NCBI RefSeq assembly: GCF_019112545.1
Contig: NW_025064881.1
Coordinates: forward strand, 1,710,591 to 1,774,590
Origin: Guyanagaster necrorhizus
Lineage: Eukaryota; Basidiomycota; Agaricomycetes; Agaricales; Physalacriaceae
Direction of reading: 5' to 3'
DNA: 64,000 nt
Under the pieces are notes generated by a model. The model had not been told where the DNA came from. It searched no databases and saw only the letters and a program-made list of their open reading frames with translations. Shown here piece by piece: positions 33,187-44,591 of this stretch. The position numbers were made by a program, and so were the translations under genes. The stretch's first letter is position 1, and the number at the start of each line of letters is the position of its first letter.

Positions 33187-36100
33187 TTAAACGATATTTA
33201 TAATTTTGTACTTAGGATCCTCGAGTACTACGGCCTGCAGCTCGCGTCCAAGGGCTGTGGCTACAGGCCAAGGCACCGCGTTTCCTATTTGTCTATGGAT
33301 CTGAGGAGAATCATGGTTAGTACGTACTGCTTGCACGATAACTTTGACCATACCGTAACGACATTGTTATACAATGATTCAAACACAAAGTCATCGCGGA
33401 ATCCTTGCGATCTTGCCAGCTCCCTGACCGTTACCATTCGATGACACTGTACAACCACCATCAGCACAACGAAGTTCTATACCATGGAATATACGATACC
33501 CAAGGATTGAGTACCCGGCTCTGTTTTGCGGTGACGTAGACATTTGTAACAGTCGTTGGGAAAACATCCTTTGCATCCAGACGGCCGTACATGCCTGAAA
33601 GTGGAAGAAATGGGATTAACATTCCGTTGGACAAAACACAGAAACATACCGCTACGGAACCCTGTTCTCGCATTCGCAGACCGTGGGTTCACCGTTTGGT
33701 ACTCATGGAGATCACCCGGTAACGCTGATGGCTCACTTCAGATTGCACGTAGAAACCATAGCAAGGTACATACAGCGATAGTCGGCACCAGCTTTCAAAG
33801 GAATGTTAACTATCCTGTAGAAAGTTCATTAGCCCAACGAGACAGGTGTAAGCAATTGGACATACCGTTCCACTATCTTCTCCTTCAAAGGCCTTGTGAA
33901 ATGTTGGATGTTTTCTGTTGCATTCTTTCTAGCTTCTTTCTGGTACCGCGTCAACGGCGCGTGGTGATACGGAGTTCTGCCTTCGTAACCGCAATGAGCA
34001 TCCGTAGACTTGCAGAAGAGGCTTTTGATCCCCCGGTCAACACGCTTTCCTGGAATTGGATGTTTGCTGTGTTCGATACATTAGCCTGCGGCACAGCATT
34101 TAGGAAAAACTCACTAGTCATATCTTGGTAGATCGCTAATGGCATCACCGATAGTTACGCATCGGTGCGGCGCAGTCCCATTAGTCGTTCGGATCGGAGT
34201 GATAGAACCGCCGACGGACAGTTTGATGGCAAGCTTCTCCGTGTTGGGGAAGTCATGCGTAGGCTGTGGAAGGGATGATAACTTCAGCTTCTGTTGCGCC
34301 GCACAGATGAAAAACCGTTTCCGCCGCTGCGGAGCACCATAATGAGCTGCATCCATTAGGCCAAACCGAACTTGGTATCTGCAAAAGCAAGTTTACTCAT
34401 TAGAAATACCATTGAGGTGAAAGTTGAAAGCTCACTTCATGTCCAACAGAGCATGTAGGACAAATTTGAGCCCACCTTGTTCCATACCACCTTGAAGCTT
34501 ATGTCGTCCAAACTGGGTCGCGTCCGGTCTGTAGTTTATAAATCCGGGGACATTTTCGAAGAAACCATAATCTGGCCGAAGAAAATCCATCATTGACAAT
34601 GTCGTGAGGATGAGATTGCTCTTCTTATCGTGTTCATGCTTGTACATGTTCAAAGCAGAATGTGACTGACTGGGGAAGGAAGGAAGTTAATGATAAAAAG
34701 TCTTGAGCCGCTCAATGAAGTCTCACCAAGGAAATCCAGCGACAACGACCTTGATCTGGCCCGGGGAAGGAGGCAAAGGAACAGGCGTCTCATCGTAGAT
34801 CTGGAGCGGAGGGTCCATCTGACCGGGTCGATGGTGATGCTTGACCATGTACTTGAGCATGGTGTTCGCACACTGGTTATATACAATTGTACGTGGAGAA
34901 TTTCGCCTGGTGGGAGGTCAGTACAGTCAGGCAGATGAGAAACTGATACGTACTTGTAGGTCTTCGCAGCGGACGGTGCAATCTCTATGGAGTGTGTAAT
35001 ATCCATATTTCCGCATCCCTTGGCCATTCCCAACGCAAAGGCCCCAACACCACCAAAGATATCCAGAGTAGGCAGTTTCACCCGTTCTTGGATGTCCTTG
35101 ATATTCTTAAACCGCTCAAGCTCTAGTGCTGTGCAGGATTTGCATATAGGTACGTGTACCGGGTTGATGACCGTCTTTGCATCCCAAGAAGCAACCTTTA
35201 GAGAGGGAAAGCTATACTTGACGTAGAAATGATCAGGAGACATAGCTAGCCAGGCCTCTTCATCTGTGATTGACGTATACGAAAAAACGAAGCAAACACG
35301 TAGGAGATCGGTTACATCGACAGATATCATTCTCTCCGAGTTCGTAAGAAAGACATGCCGCTAAATGAAACTAGGTAAGGCTCAATGCCGACGCAAGAAG
35401 AAATCGAACCTCATCTCTTATTTCCGAGCGGGGTAGGATACCGAGGTCACTAATACGACCTACGGGCCTTACACTGACAGTCGGCTGACTTGAAGCTGTA
35501 ATACGATCGGAGGCTTTGATATCAATGATTTGACCTATGGCAGCAGGTCCACTAGGGGATGCGTAGAGTACGAAGTCGTCGATATGATAATGGTTTCCAC
35601 TACATGCTATACCATCCGCTATCTTGACAGCAGATTTTTCTTGGTCACGCTGGTCTCGGCATAGGCAGCTTGGGCAATTGTTTGGCGGCTGTAGTGTCGA
35701 AGCCATTTCCGAGGCTTCAAGGTCGGGGTCTACAAAAGCCGCAGTTGCTTTGTCATACTTGAACCTGGAATAAGTACTGTAAGCGAATGATTGTCATTTA
35801 AGAAATTATAGATGCTACCGGCAATAAAAATCACTTAAGGGCACAGGTTCTTTCGGCCAACGATGCACTTTTACGGTTCCACATATTGAAAGAAGCGGGA
35901 TACTTGTACAGAGATCAAGAATGAATAGTTCTTGAGGATGCGCAAGCTCTTCCAACACGGTGTTGGAGCCATGATCATACCAAAGTACATGGGCCATCTC
36001 TGATTCGAAGTCAATGAATAATACTCTTGCGAACCTATCAAAAATCATGAGCCACGGGATGCTCAGACTGAACCGCCAACTTACCAGAAGTAATGAGCAA

Positions 36101-37757
36101 TGCCATTACCAAACTTCACGGCCTCGATTGTCTCTGGGAAACATTCGCGATTCTCATCGGGCAGGACTACAATGTCATCGTCGATCTACAGGTCCTATGA
36201 GACTAGCATGGCAGATATGAGTGAAAGCACCTACACAGATTGTCACCCCATCTATTGAAACGCTTTTCAGATACCTTGAGCTACTAGAAAGCCGTTGATC
36301 GCGACGCCAATCGGTCTTCTTGTGGTGGCGATTGGCGCGTCCAATGAGAACCTCCAAATAATTACGGTTTTCTTGCTGTTCCTGAAGTTTCTTCTCCTCG
36401 TCCACAGGAGGAGGAGGCGCTTTACAGACGTGTAGTTCTTCAGAAAACAGACCCTTCGCAAGATTGGCAATAGCGCCTGTAACATGAGTGGGTGTCTGAT
36501 TCTCTGGCTTGAGCACGATGGTATCAAGATCTAAACCTGCACGTTCTGGGATCTCCGGGGGACGATGATCGAGACGATGCCGTTTTGCCTTGCGCTTCCT
36601 CTTTGCCGCAGACACATCCACCCTCGGTAAGATGGCTCTAACGAAAGGGAGATGCCGAAGTTGCTCGCCGCGCTCATGTTCATCTAGCGCTTCTTCGATT
36701 TGGGATAGCTGAGTGAGGAAGTTAAAAAAAAGCACGTAATTCAAGTGTGAAAACACACCGAGTCCGTTAAATCATCTCTTGTGAGCTTACTGCCAAAATT
36801 ATCATTCTCGTCCTCCAAAAGTCTAATGAATTCCGAGCGAGAGGCCGGAGGTGGACGGGCTACAGCTGAAGAGACGACAAGCTGTGCTATTCGACGTGGG
36901 ACTAGAAATCTCTCGAAAAAGGGCTGGTATCTAGGAGAAGGGCGTTCGAGGCGGTACCAGCTATACTCTGTTTCAAGGTATACAGGACTTGGAAGAAAGG
37001 TTAAGTCAGGAAAGGTGAAAACCTACGAGACGAGAAGTATCGTACCTATCCTTTTTAGTATAATCAAAACTGAAGGTCATGATAGAGCCAAGATGAAGAT
37101 ATGTATCGTCGTCGATTCCATCTTCCTGTCCCTCGTCTTCGTCATTGACAAAAGACGGTCTAACGAAACCCGATGCACGAAAGTGCCGGGTCACCCCATC
37201 GTTTTCTTCCATTAGAGACAACGGGACGAAGGCATTATTATTGTTATCGTCATAGAAGGCAAAGTTGGTGAGGTATCTGATAATTTTGAGCTCGTTGTCA
37301 ATTTCGTCGGGGTCCTCTCCAGGAAGTACCAAACGTCTTGTCTCCTCGAAAGCTTGAATACCGATAGGCGGTTCGAAGTACACTGGAATTTCAACTGCAT
37401 TTCTGAGTCAACAGATATAAAGTCCCGGGTACTGATGGCATTTACTGGGAGCAAGATTGCGCTTTCGCCTCTTTGCAGGCTAAGCGCAGGAGATGATTAA
37501 GAAATCGTATTTCATTATATTCAACATACCGGTGCCTCAGCGTTCCTGGGAGCTCTGGGAGCTCCCTGAACGTGTACCAGAGGTTGTCGTTCGTCGCCCT
37601 TCCTCTTGTGCGGATTAGCATTCGCCGGCTTCTTTAATGTCTGGAGGGTCGGTGCAAATTTGGTTGTGAGACGCGCCTCTTCTTCTCGTCGAAGGGCCGC
37701 AGCTTCTTCTGGAAAAGACACATCAAGGGCATTAGGCCTGTTGGCTCTCCACGACAT
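33187..37757 (-). CDS. DNMT1: DNMT1-type DNA (cytosine-5) methyltransferase
   Basis: Maintenance-type cytosine methyltransferase of basidiomycetes. Start at 37757 (MSWRANRPNALDVSFPEE). Then the replication-foci (RFD) domain: IPVYFEPPIGIQAFEETRR near 37400, LHLGSIMTFSFDYTKKDR, and YLETEYSWYRLERPSPRYQ; two BAH domains (RVLFIDFESEMAHVLWYDHGS near 36000; HYHIDDFVLYASP near 35580). Catalytic motifs: I, LDIFGGVGAFALGMAKG; IV, GFPCQSHSALN, with the Cys codon split by an intron at 34670-34726; VI, FFENVPGF; VIII, GAPQRRKRFFI; X, QIGNAVPWPVATAL just before the end. About 20 short introns. All core motifs are present, so it looks functional. It is divergent from BMT5, with 84 bases between the start codons. 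Confidence 0.93.
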
Positions 37758-37841
37758 GTTGAAGAATTCTGTCAACGCTGCACGATAAATCGATAAGGTA
37801 GGTCCTTGGTGGCTGTGTCCCGTTCACATCTTCCACCCACT

Positions 37842-38883
37842 ATGGGTAAAGCAGGGAAATCATTGAAATCCGCTCTCCAGTCTCAACAGTCACGCCAAAA
37901 GCACAAGGAGCAGATAAACAAGGCTGCTCGGATATTGGAACAAAAAGCGAAGAGCACCAGACAGCCTCGACAACGAACAGCTTTGGTCCCTTCGACGTCC
38001 CGGCCCACAATACCATTCTCTGCTACAGATACGATTCTGCTCATTGGGGAAGGAAACTTTTCATTTGCGCGTGCTTTGATTCAGGATGCGCCTCTACCAC
38101 TAACTCACATCCCACCCAGTAACATCACCGCAACCGCATATGACTCTGAGGAGGAGTGCTATTCAAAGTACTCGGATGCTCGAGCCATCGTCGCTCTTCT
38201 GCGAGAGTGCGGTGTCGAGGTTCATTTTGGTGTGGACGCGTCTCGGTTGGACAAAATACCACTGTTAAGAGGACGGCGATGGAACAGGATATGTTGGAAC
38301 TTCCCTCACGCTGGTGAGTATAGTGGCTTCGAACCTATTACCTCAACACTTACCGTTGCTTGAGATGACAGGTAAAAGCATTACTGACCAGGATCGGAAT
38401 ATTCTGTCTAATCAGGTCCTTATTATAAACTTTTTGAGAGCGGCTGCTAGCTTGCTGAAAACCGGTCCGATACTATCTGTGACTGGTTCCAAGAAGAGAA
38501 AACGTGCAAATGACGAAAAAGAAGAAGAAGCGGAAGAGACGGACGAGGAAAAGTCTGCAAAGACTGGTGCTAGAGGAACAATTCTTATAACACTACGGAA
38601 CGTTCCACCCTATACTCTATGGTAAGTTTACATCCTTATGCCTATTCTATGCTTATTTCAGTTGTCTAGGGACATCCCAAGGCTGGCGAAGCACCCGCCT
38701 CCGCCAACGTCAGGGAGTACACAACCAAATCCTGCCTACATAGTTCAAAGGTCATTTGTATTTCATCGTAACGTATGGAAAGGCTACGAACATCGAATGA
38801 CCAAGGGCGAGCGAGCGTATGGCACGGGTAAAACGGGAGAGGGAGGTGAAGACCGTACTTGGGAGTTCTGTCTTAGGGATTGA
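37842..38883 (+). CDS. BMT5: 25S rRNA (uridine-N3)-methyltransferase, BMT5-like
   Basis: DUF2431 family; yeast Bmt5 methylates a uridine of 25S rRNA in the nucleolus. Starts MGKAGKSLKSALQSQQSRQK with a basic helix, then ILLIGEGNFSFARALIQD near 38035, the SAM-binding motif of the family, TATAYDSEEECYSKYSDA, and [21 protein letters not shown] (the WNFPH motif is joined across an intron, 38313-38370). A lysine/glutamate-rich insert (KKRKRANDEKEEEAEETDEE) precedes GTILITLRNVPPYTLWDIPRLAKHP and the C-terminal YEHRMTKGE. It stops at 38883, 28 bases from the end of the convergent uL10m gene. Three exons; intact. Confidence 0.9.
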
Positions 38884-38911
38884 ATGAAGATAGTATTAGA
38901 TGTAGTAGATA

Positions 38912-39745
38912 TCATGGTGAACTATCCTCCGGAGACTCGACTTTTTCTAGTGCCTGCTTGTATCCCTCCAGTGTCCTTGCTAGTCTACCACCACTTGCTT
39001 CGCCCAACACTGCCGCAAGCTGAGTCGCCGGCGTACTCAGCAAGCCCACTATCTGCGACCTGAGTGTGTCTAATGTTGGTAACGTCGCGACATCCTTCAC
39101 AGACGGCGGAAGGAGAATCTTCCCCTCAATGAGAGCCCCCAGGACTTTCATTTCCGGCACCAACACTGCCCGCTGTCGCTTCATCCTCCTCCCTGGTGTA
39201 GCCGGATCAGCATTCTTCGCCTCCAACTGCTTCGCAATCTCCTCCTCTGTCTTTTTGGGCCGCGACGGGACACTCCGGTCAAGAGCGCGTAGAATAGCGC
39301 TAAGATATGGCGGATGGAACATGGGAATCGAAAGAAGGGCATATCCCCCGGAAATACCCTCTATCATTTTCTCGGCTTCAGCGATGTTAATGCCGGGAAA
39401 GTCGCGTAGAGCAGCACCAAAAACGCCGCTGTGAATAACCGTCAATGTGGGACTGGGGATGGGTTCGGAGCCCTTCGGCGGCGGTACTCGACTGGATGCA
39501 ACCAGGAGGTCGATGCGTAGCTTTTTCAACCGTTCCGCTGAAAAATCCTCGCGACTGAGGAAGATGAGAGGAGATTTATGGGTTGTTTTGAGGATTTGCA
39601 TGTAATTGTTGTACTGGAAGCCCTTTCTGCCCGAAAAGACGCGAGGCGCTGTCTGGCCTGGCAGAGGCAGTCCTGGCTGCAGAGACATGGCATACCCTCG
39701 AGACAGACAAGGTATTCGACGCCGTACATGGCCCAGCGAAAACAT
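38912..39745 (-). CDS. MRPL11: Mitochondrial large-subunit ribosomal protein uL10m
   Basis: Single uninterrupted frame of 277 residues. The N-terminus MFSLGHVRRRIPCLSRGYAM is arginine-rich with hydrophobics, as expected of a mitochondrial targeting peptide. The core matches the uL10 fold of fungal Mrpl11: YNNYMQILKTTHKSPLIFLSREDFSAERLKKLR near 39600-39505, LTVIHSGVFGAAL, ISGGYALLSIPMFHPPYLSAILRAL, and the C-terminal LPTLDTLRSQIVGLLSTPATQLAAVL. It forms the base of the L7/L12 stalk in mitoribosomes. The lack of introns is unusual in this window. Its start is about 165 bases from the first sure codon of divergent FIP1. Confidence 0.85.
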   Translation of the reverse strand: MFSLGHVRRRIPCLSRGYAMSLQPGLPLPGQTAPRVFSGRKGFQYNNYMQILKTTHKSPLIFLSREDFSAERLKKLRIDLLVASSRVPPPKGSEPIPSPTLTVIHSGVFGAALRDFPGINIAEAEKMIEGISGGYALLSIPMFHPPYLSAILRALDRSVPSRPKKTEEEIAKQLEAKNADPATPGRRMKRQRAVLVPEMKVLGALIEGKILLPPSVKDVATLPTLDTLRSQIVGLLSTPATQLAAVLGEASGGRLARTLEGYKQALEKVESPEDSSP

Positions 39746-39910
39746 TTTGATGGTGCCAAGGAGGAAATTGTATAATTGGAACGGTGTGACGTCTCTGTGA
39801 CGATTATCACGCGTACCTCTTGGCTTTCACCTCGACTTTTCCAACCAGGAACATGTTTGTCTCTACGACTGCAGCCCGTCTCTCTTACTCACTGGCTGGT
39901 TCTATTGCAG

Positions 39911-41949
39911 GGACGATGACGATGAGTTTTTGTATGGGGGTTCCACTGCAGAAGGCATTCCTGGTAAGAGTCTGTTCCTTTCCAGCAAGCGTCAACACTT
40001 GTATTCCTCCCTTGTCTCTCTATACTCTCGTGTTAATAACATGGTCTTAACTTCATTGCGCGTGATTCGTTAGTGTCGCAGCCGTGAGTCTTGTTCAAAG
40101 CTGTCTTATTTGACCGTCGTTGAATCTTCTGTGGTAGGGCTCCGTTAGACACCGGTCGAGTGACCAACAGCGTCGTCTCCCATTTGGAAGCTGAAGCCGA
40201 AAATACAATCGATGTGCCATTACAGACGACGCCACCTACTGAGGAAGATAATGCAGAAATGTCACTGGCAGACGAGGCAACTGAGGAAGTAGAAGAGGAA
40301 GAGGAAAGTGACGACGATGATGTACGCCTATTCGCGTTTTTCCTGCCTTCCTTTACTCAGATTGTCGATTCAGGATATCGAGTTCATCATGGATCAACCC
40401 TCGCGGACACTCGATCTCAGGTAGGAATTCCTACTTTTTTGGTTTCTGAACATGGTTACACATCTTATTAGGCAAGGTCGATCGTCGTTGAATCGAAATG
40501 GAGGGAGTTCCTCACAGCCTCCAGCCCCAAAACGTTTGTAGTGTGCTACTCCCCAATGTCCTTTGTTTATATTATCACTAGCACCAACATCTGGCCCGTC
40601 ATTAACGACCGAATATACTCCCATATCTCGAGGCGCTTCTAATGCTTCCATAGGCGGACCGCCTCCACCGCAAAGCCAACCAGCAGCACCCGTGCCTCAG
40701 CTGATTAGGCCCTCAGAGGTTTCTGTGGCGGCGCCGAAGACAGAGGACACGGCTACCCCGGACGATGGCATAGACACTTCGACGTTACCCCCAGCTACAG
40801 CCCCCCCTTCTCATCCCGTTATCGACCCATCAGCTGTTGGCACAATGGACGGGCGCTCTATTCTGGATGTAGACATCGCGGCTATGTCAGATAAGCCATG
40901 GCGTAAGCCTGGCTCCGACATCAGCGACTGGTTTAATTATGGTTTCGACGAAATCTCTTGGGAATCGTATTGTTATCGTAGAAGAGATCTTGGCGAGCTG
41001 GCCAATGTGCTCAAGACGAGCGTGCTGAACTTTTCTGGCATGCCCGAAGAGCAACTAACTGCGCTTCCACATGAGGTTAGGCAGATGGTCATGACTGGAA
41101 CAAATGCGATGTTGTCCAATGGGGGTCCTAATCCTGGCATGATGGGTCCGGGAGTGATGATGGATATGTCTGGAATGATGAACCCTATGGCAATGAGCAT
41201 GAATGGAGATATGAGCATGATGCCAGTAGATGGGAGAGCCATGGGTATGATGCCAGATGGTACACCAACGCAGGGCGTCCCTGTCGTTGGTACAAATGGT
41301 ACTCCAGAACCAGGAGTCGCAATGATGCAAGAAGGATATGGCGGTCCGGGAATGATGATGACTAGCGAGTACGCTATGCAGGTCAGTTATTACTCACTTA
41401 CCCTACGTGCAGTCGTACATTAAGATCTGCTTGTAGGATCAAGCTCAGATGGCGGCTCAGCAACAACAGATGTACCCTGTCATGGAACCGCCTGCAGCCA
41501 GTCAACCGCCTGGTGGACCAAAGGCTGGAACACCTAATCAGTATCGTAATCGTGGTTTGGCTACTGGTCCTCGTGGAAGAGGGTTTCCTGTCAGAGGAAG
41601 AGGACGCGGTGGGTATGAGGGAGTTGGTGCGTACAATAGCCTATCTTCGTGTCAGCATGTCCAATGAATCACTAGGTACAGTGCGTCCTGCGTCGCCTTT
41701 GCCCCCAGGTGTCCCTACCGGACCCAGAAATCAAAATAAGTACAAGGACCGCGATGGAAATGCTCCAGCTGTTGACGGATTGGATTATGGAGGTAATGGT
41801 GGCAGGGGGAGCGGGGAGCCTGAAGACAAAGGTTCGAGTCGGTATGTGCGCTATCTGTGACTGATATGACAAATTCTCATATCCTAAGTTGCAGAAAACG
41901 CAGGAGCTCTCCTGGATTGGATGACGGTCGAAGCACAAAACGACGCTGA
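39911..41949 (+). CDS. FIP1: Pre-mRNA 3'-end processing factor FIP1 (5' end unresolved)
   Basis: Subunit of the cleavage and polyadenylation factor that contacts poly(A) polymerase. The first certain exon begins at 39911 and reads DDDDEFLYGGSTAEGIP, the usual acidic FIP1 N-terminus; a 10-nt exon (40074-40083) follows, then APLDTGRVTNSV, an acidic run, and DIEFIMDQPSRTLDLR. The signature FIP1 motif is KPWRKPGSDISDWFNYGFDEISWESYCYRR near 40890-40982. Then come Met/Gly-rich low complexity (41040-41385), a Gln/Pro segment, RGRG repeats and an arginine-rich end (STKRR). I could not find an upstream ATG exon in the right phase; the ATG at 39852 does not join in frame. Confidence 0.85.
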
Positions 41950-42190
41950 CCTAAATTTTTTTTCATTTCATGTCTACTTATGTATTTGTTATCATAAATG
42001 AATGCAGCTGCTTTCGATAATCTGTCAGCGGAAATTACGATCGCTTACCAAGATCTTGGGTTTATGTAAGACAAGGTAATACGTGCTGACCACCATCTCT
42101 TGCTTTGTTTTTTCCGCCACAGACGTATAAAATGCTGCCATTTCACCTTCCCATGCCTTTACTTCTCCCATACCCCTCCTTTTTGAAACA

Positions 42191-43580
42191 ATGTCGAAGA
42201 AATTTGAAGACAAGTTCAACGTCGTCGTCGTCGGTGGTGGATACGGCGCAGCTGCGGCCCGTCACCTCTCTGCAAAACTAGACGCCTCGAAATACAACCT
42301 CATTCTCATCAACTCTCGTCCTTACCGTTTCCACCTACCTGCCTTCATTCGGCTGGTCGTCTCCGATGTCGACAACCTCGAAAAGACTGCCATGGCAGGT
42401 TACGAGAAGGTCTTCCACAACAACAACGGCACGCCTTATTAAATGCACTGTCAATACAACCTTTCCTGATCGTGTTTTCTAGGTACTTTTATCGAGGCTT
42501 CGGTAACTGGCATCCAGAAGTCGGAGACTGCTGGTGGTACCGTTATCCTTGACAATGGCGAGAAAGTGCCCTTCCGCGTTTTGATTCTAGCCACTGGGTC
42601 AACTTGGAGTGGTCCCCTAGATTTCCCGAATACCAAAGATGACATCTCCGCTTTCTTAACGAGTGAACGTTCCAGGTTCGAGGATGCAAATAGTATTGTT
42701 CTCGCTGGAGGTGGCTCTGTTGGTATCGGTGCGTATTCATAGTAACTGTGGCTTGAATAAGGTACTGATCTCCTTTGCAGAGTTCGCAGGGGAAATCAAA
42801 GACATCTGGCCCGTGAGTCTTCACCCATTGAGTGTCTTTCAGTTATTCTGACCCTGCCTTTAGAACAAGAAAGTCACCATAATACACGGCGGAAGCAAGT
42901 TGTTGAACGACACATACCCAGACCGATTCCGGACAAAGATGGAGAATGGAATGAAATCCCGTGGTGTGGAAATTGTGTATAATGATTATCTCGATGAAGT
43001 GCCTAGTCCAGGTGCTGACAGCGTCACCACTCGGAAGGGAAAGACCATCAAGGCTGATCTCTTTGTGCGTGCGCCTATTTCTGCTATTCAAACCGTCTTT
43101 CTGATTTCGTTTAGGTCCCAGCTTGGGGTCCTAAACCCAACACGGATTTTATCGCCTCGTCTCTTCCGGGCACCGTTACAGACAAAGGGTTCGTGAAGGT
43201 CAGGCCCACGCTGCAGCTCGTTTCTTACCCGGAGATTTTTGCTCTGGGTGATATTCTGGATTGGAAGGAGCAGAAACAAGCTGCCAAGGCGGATGCCCAT
43301 GCAGCCTTGATCAGTGCTAATATCCTGCGCTACTTCGATGGCAAACCTTTGAAGGAGTACAAAGGAAGCTACGAACTGATTCTGATTACGAACGGAAAGG
43401 TGCGATGATCTGATCTGATCTGATCTTCTCTACGTCGGACACTCACCCTGGTTATAGAATGGTGGTGCCGCGTACTTTGGTGTACTCTGGGGCATTGTCT
43501 TAGGAGACTGGGCTGCGAAATTGATTAAGTCCAAAACGTTGCTCATACCTATGTTCCAGGCCGCTCAGGGATTCTTCTAG
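42191..43580 (+). CDS. AIF/FSP1-type FAD-dependent oxidoreductase
   Basis: Pyridine nucleotide-disulfide oxidoreductase fold, close to fungal AIF2/AMID (FSP1-like) NAD(P)H:quinone reductases. Starts MSKKFEDKFNVVVVGGGYGAAAARHL, an FAD-binding glycine motif. PYRFHLPAFIRLV, then VPFRVLILATGS (ATG motif), SIVLAGGGSVGIEFAGEIKDIWP (NAD(P)H-binding Rossmann motif), KVTIIHGGSKLL, and YPEIFALGDILDWKEQKQAAKADAHA (second FAD motif). The C-terminus NGGAAYFGVLWGIVLGDWAAKLIKSKTLL matches the family. About six introns, one holding a short tandem repeat. Likely loosely tied to lipid droplets or mitochondria, as for relatives; localisation is not visible in the sequence. Confidence 0.88.
43406..43425 (+). repeat. 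TGATC tandem repeat (four units) in an intron
   Basis: Four perfect TGATC units directly after the 5' splice site of the penultimate intron of the AIF-like gene. Confidence 0.85.
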
Positions 43581-43681
43581 AGATGGAGATTATGATATTC
43601 TTCGTTACTTAAATTATTGGACTTAGATATCACGCACAGGAGTCATGGCATAATGGTATTTCTTTCTGTCATTCTCTCAGA

Positions 43682-44190
43682 TTACATCGGAAGTCTGTTT
43701 GATAAGCCTTCGTATCCATCCCATTTGCCCAGGTCATCAACAATATCAACCATCCTGGTCTCGTAGAAAGTATGCGCAGTCGGCTTCAATTTCTCCAAGT
43801 TCATTCTCTTCCCTGCGTTATCTCTGTCCAACTGTGCACCCCAAACACTCCATTCATCCTTCTTTGCGTTGTATGAGGCGACTGTACAACCGCAGTTCGC
43901 GCAACGATGTCGCTTTTTCCATGGTTTATCCGCAACCTCGTATATGCGGACTTCGCCCCCTTCGAATCGAGTCCAGGCAAAAGCTGAATTGGCGAAATGG
44001 AGGGTGTGAATGAACGCTGCGGCTGTTGGACGTTAATTAGCAGCTCTTTATGGGTGAGATTTCAGAGCGTACCGTTGAGCCTCTGACAGAGTGTGCAGTG
44101 ACAATAGGCGCTTAGAAGAGGTAGGCCTTTAACTGTGTAGCGTAGTTGCCCACAGTAGCATCCGCCGTTGGTTTCAATATCTTCACCCAT
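43682..44190 (-). CDS. GFA/CENP-V domain zinc protein
   Basis: Member of the glutathione-dependent formaldehyde-activating enzyme (GFA)/CENP-V fold, small zinc proteins of mostly unknown role. Starts at 44190 with MGEDIETNGGCYCGQLRYTVKG, then SAYCHCTLCQRLN, giving the CxC and CxCxxC zinc-binding cysteines. An intron (about 44021-44074) follows, then AAAFIHTLHFANSAFAWTRFEGGEVRIYE, HRCANCGCTVASYNAKKDEWSVW (third zinc motif) and the C-terminal DDLGKWDGYEGLSNRLPM. Two exons and about 150 residues, normal for the family. It ends 101 bases from the end of the convergent AIF-like gene. Confidence 0.85.
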
Positions 44191-44591
44191 GGGAGTTGAG
44201 TAGTAAGCCTAAGCCTGCGTGAGAAAGAAGTCCGCAATGTGCCAAATATAAGATTCACACATACACAGGTTCATATTTAAATACTTGACAATGACATAAA
44301 GAGAAAAAGGTGATATGAGAGTCAGTGTAAATCTCGGACTTCGTTAGGTCTCAATTTGATTGCATTGAATTACTGAGTAGTAAAGCAGTCACTTCGGAGA
44401 AAGAACAAGATTTCATTTATAACTCGACAGTTGTGCAAGCGAGAGCAAGAAAAGGAGATGATAGCACGGAAGGAGACCATAAGAGAAACAGACGTGAAAA
44501 TATTCAAAGTTTCCATTCGTAGGCAAGTAAGGGGAAGCTCTCTAAGAGATTGCGACATTCGCCATGTTTTCCTCCAATGCATCCTGAATTC

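Noticed and set aside
33556..34131. Long plus-strand open frame of 191 codons
   Set aside because: It is antisense to DNMT1 exons that carry conserved sequence (ARSQGF, TRPLKEKIVER), and its own translation has no protein character.
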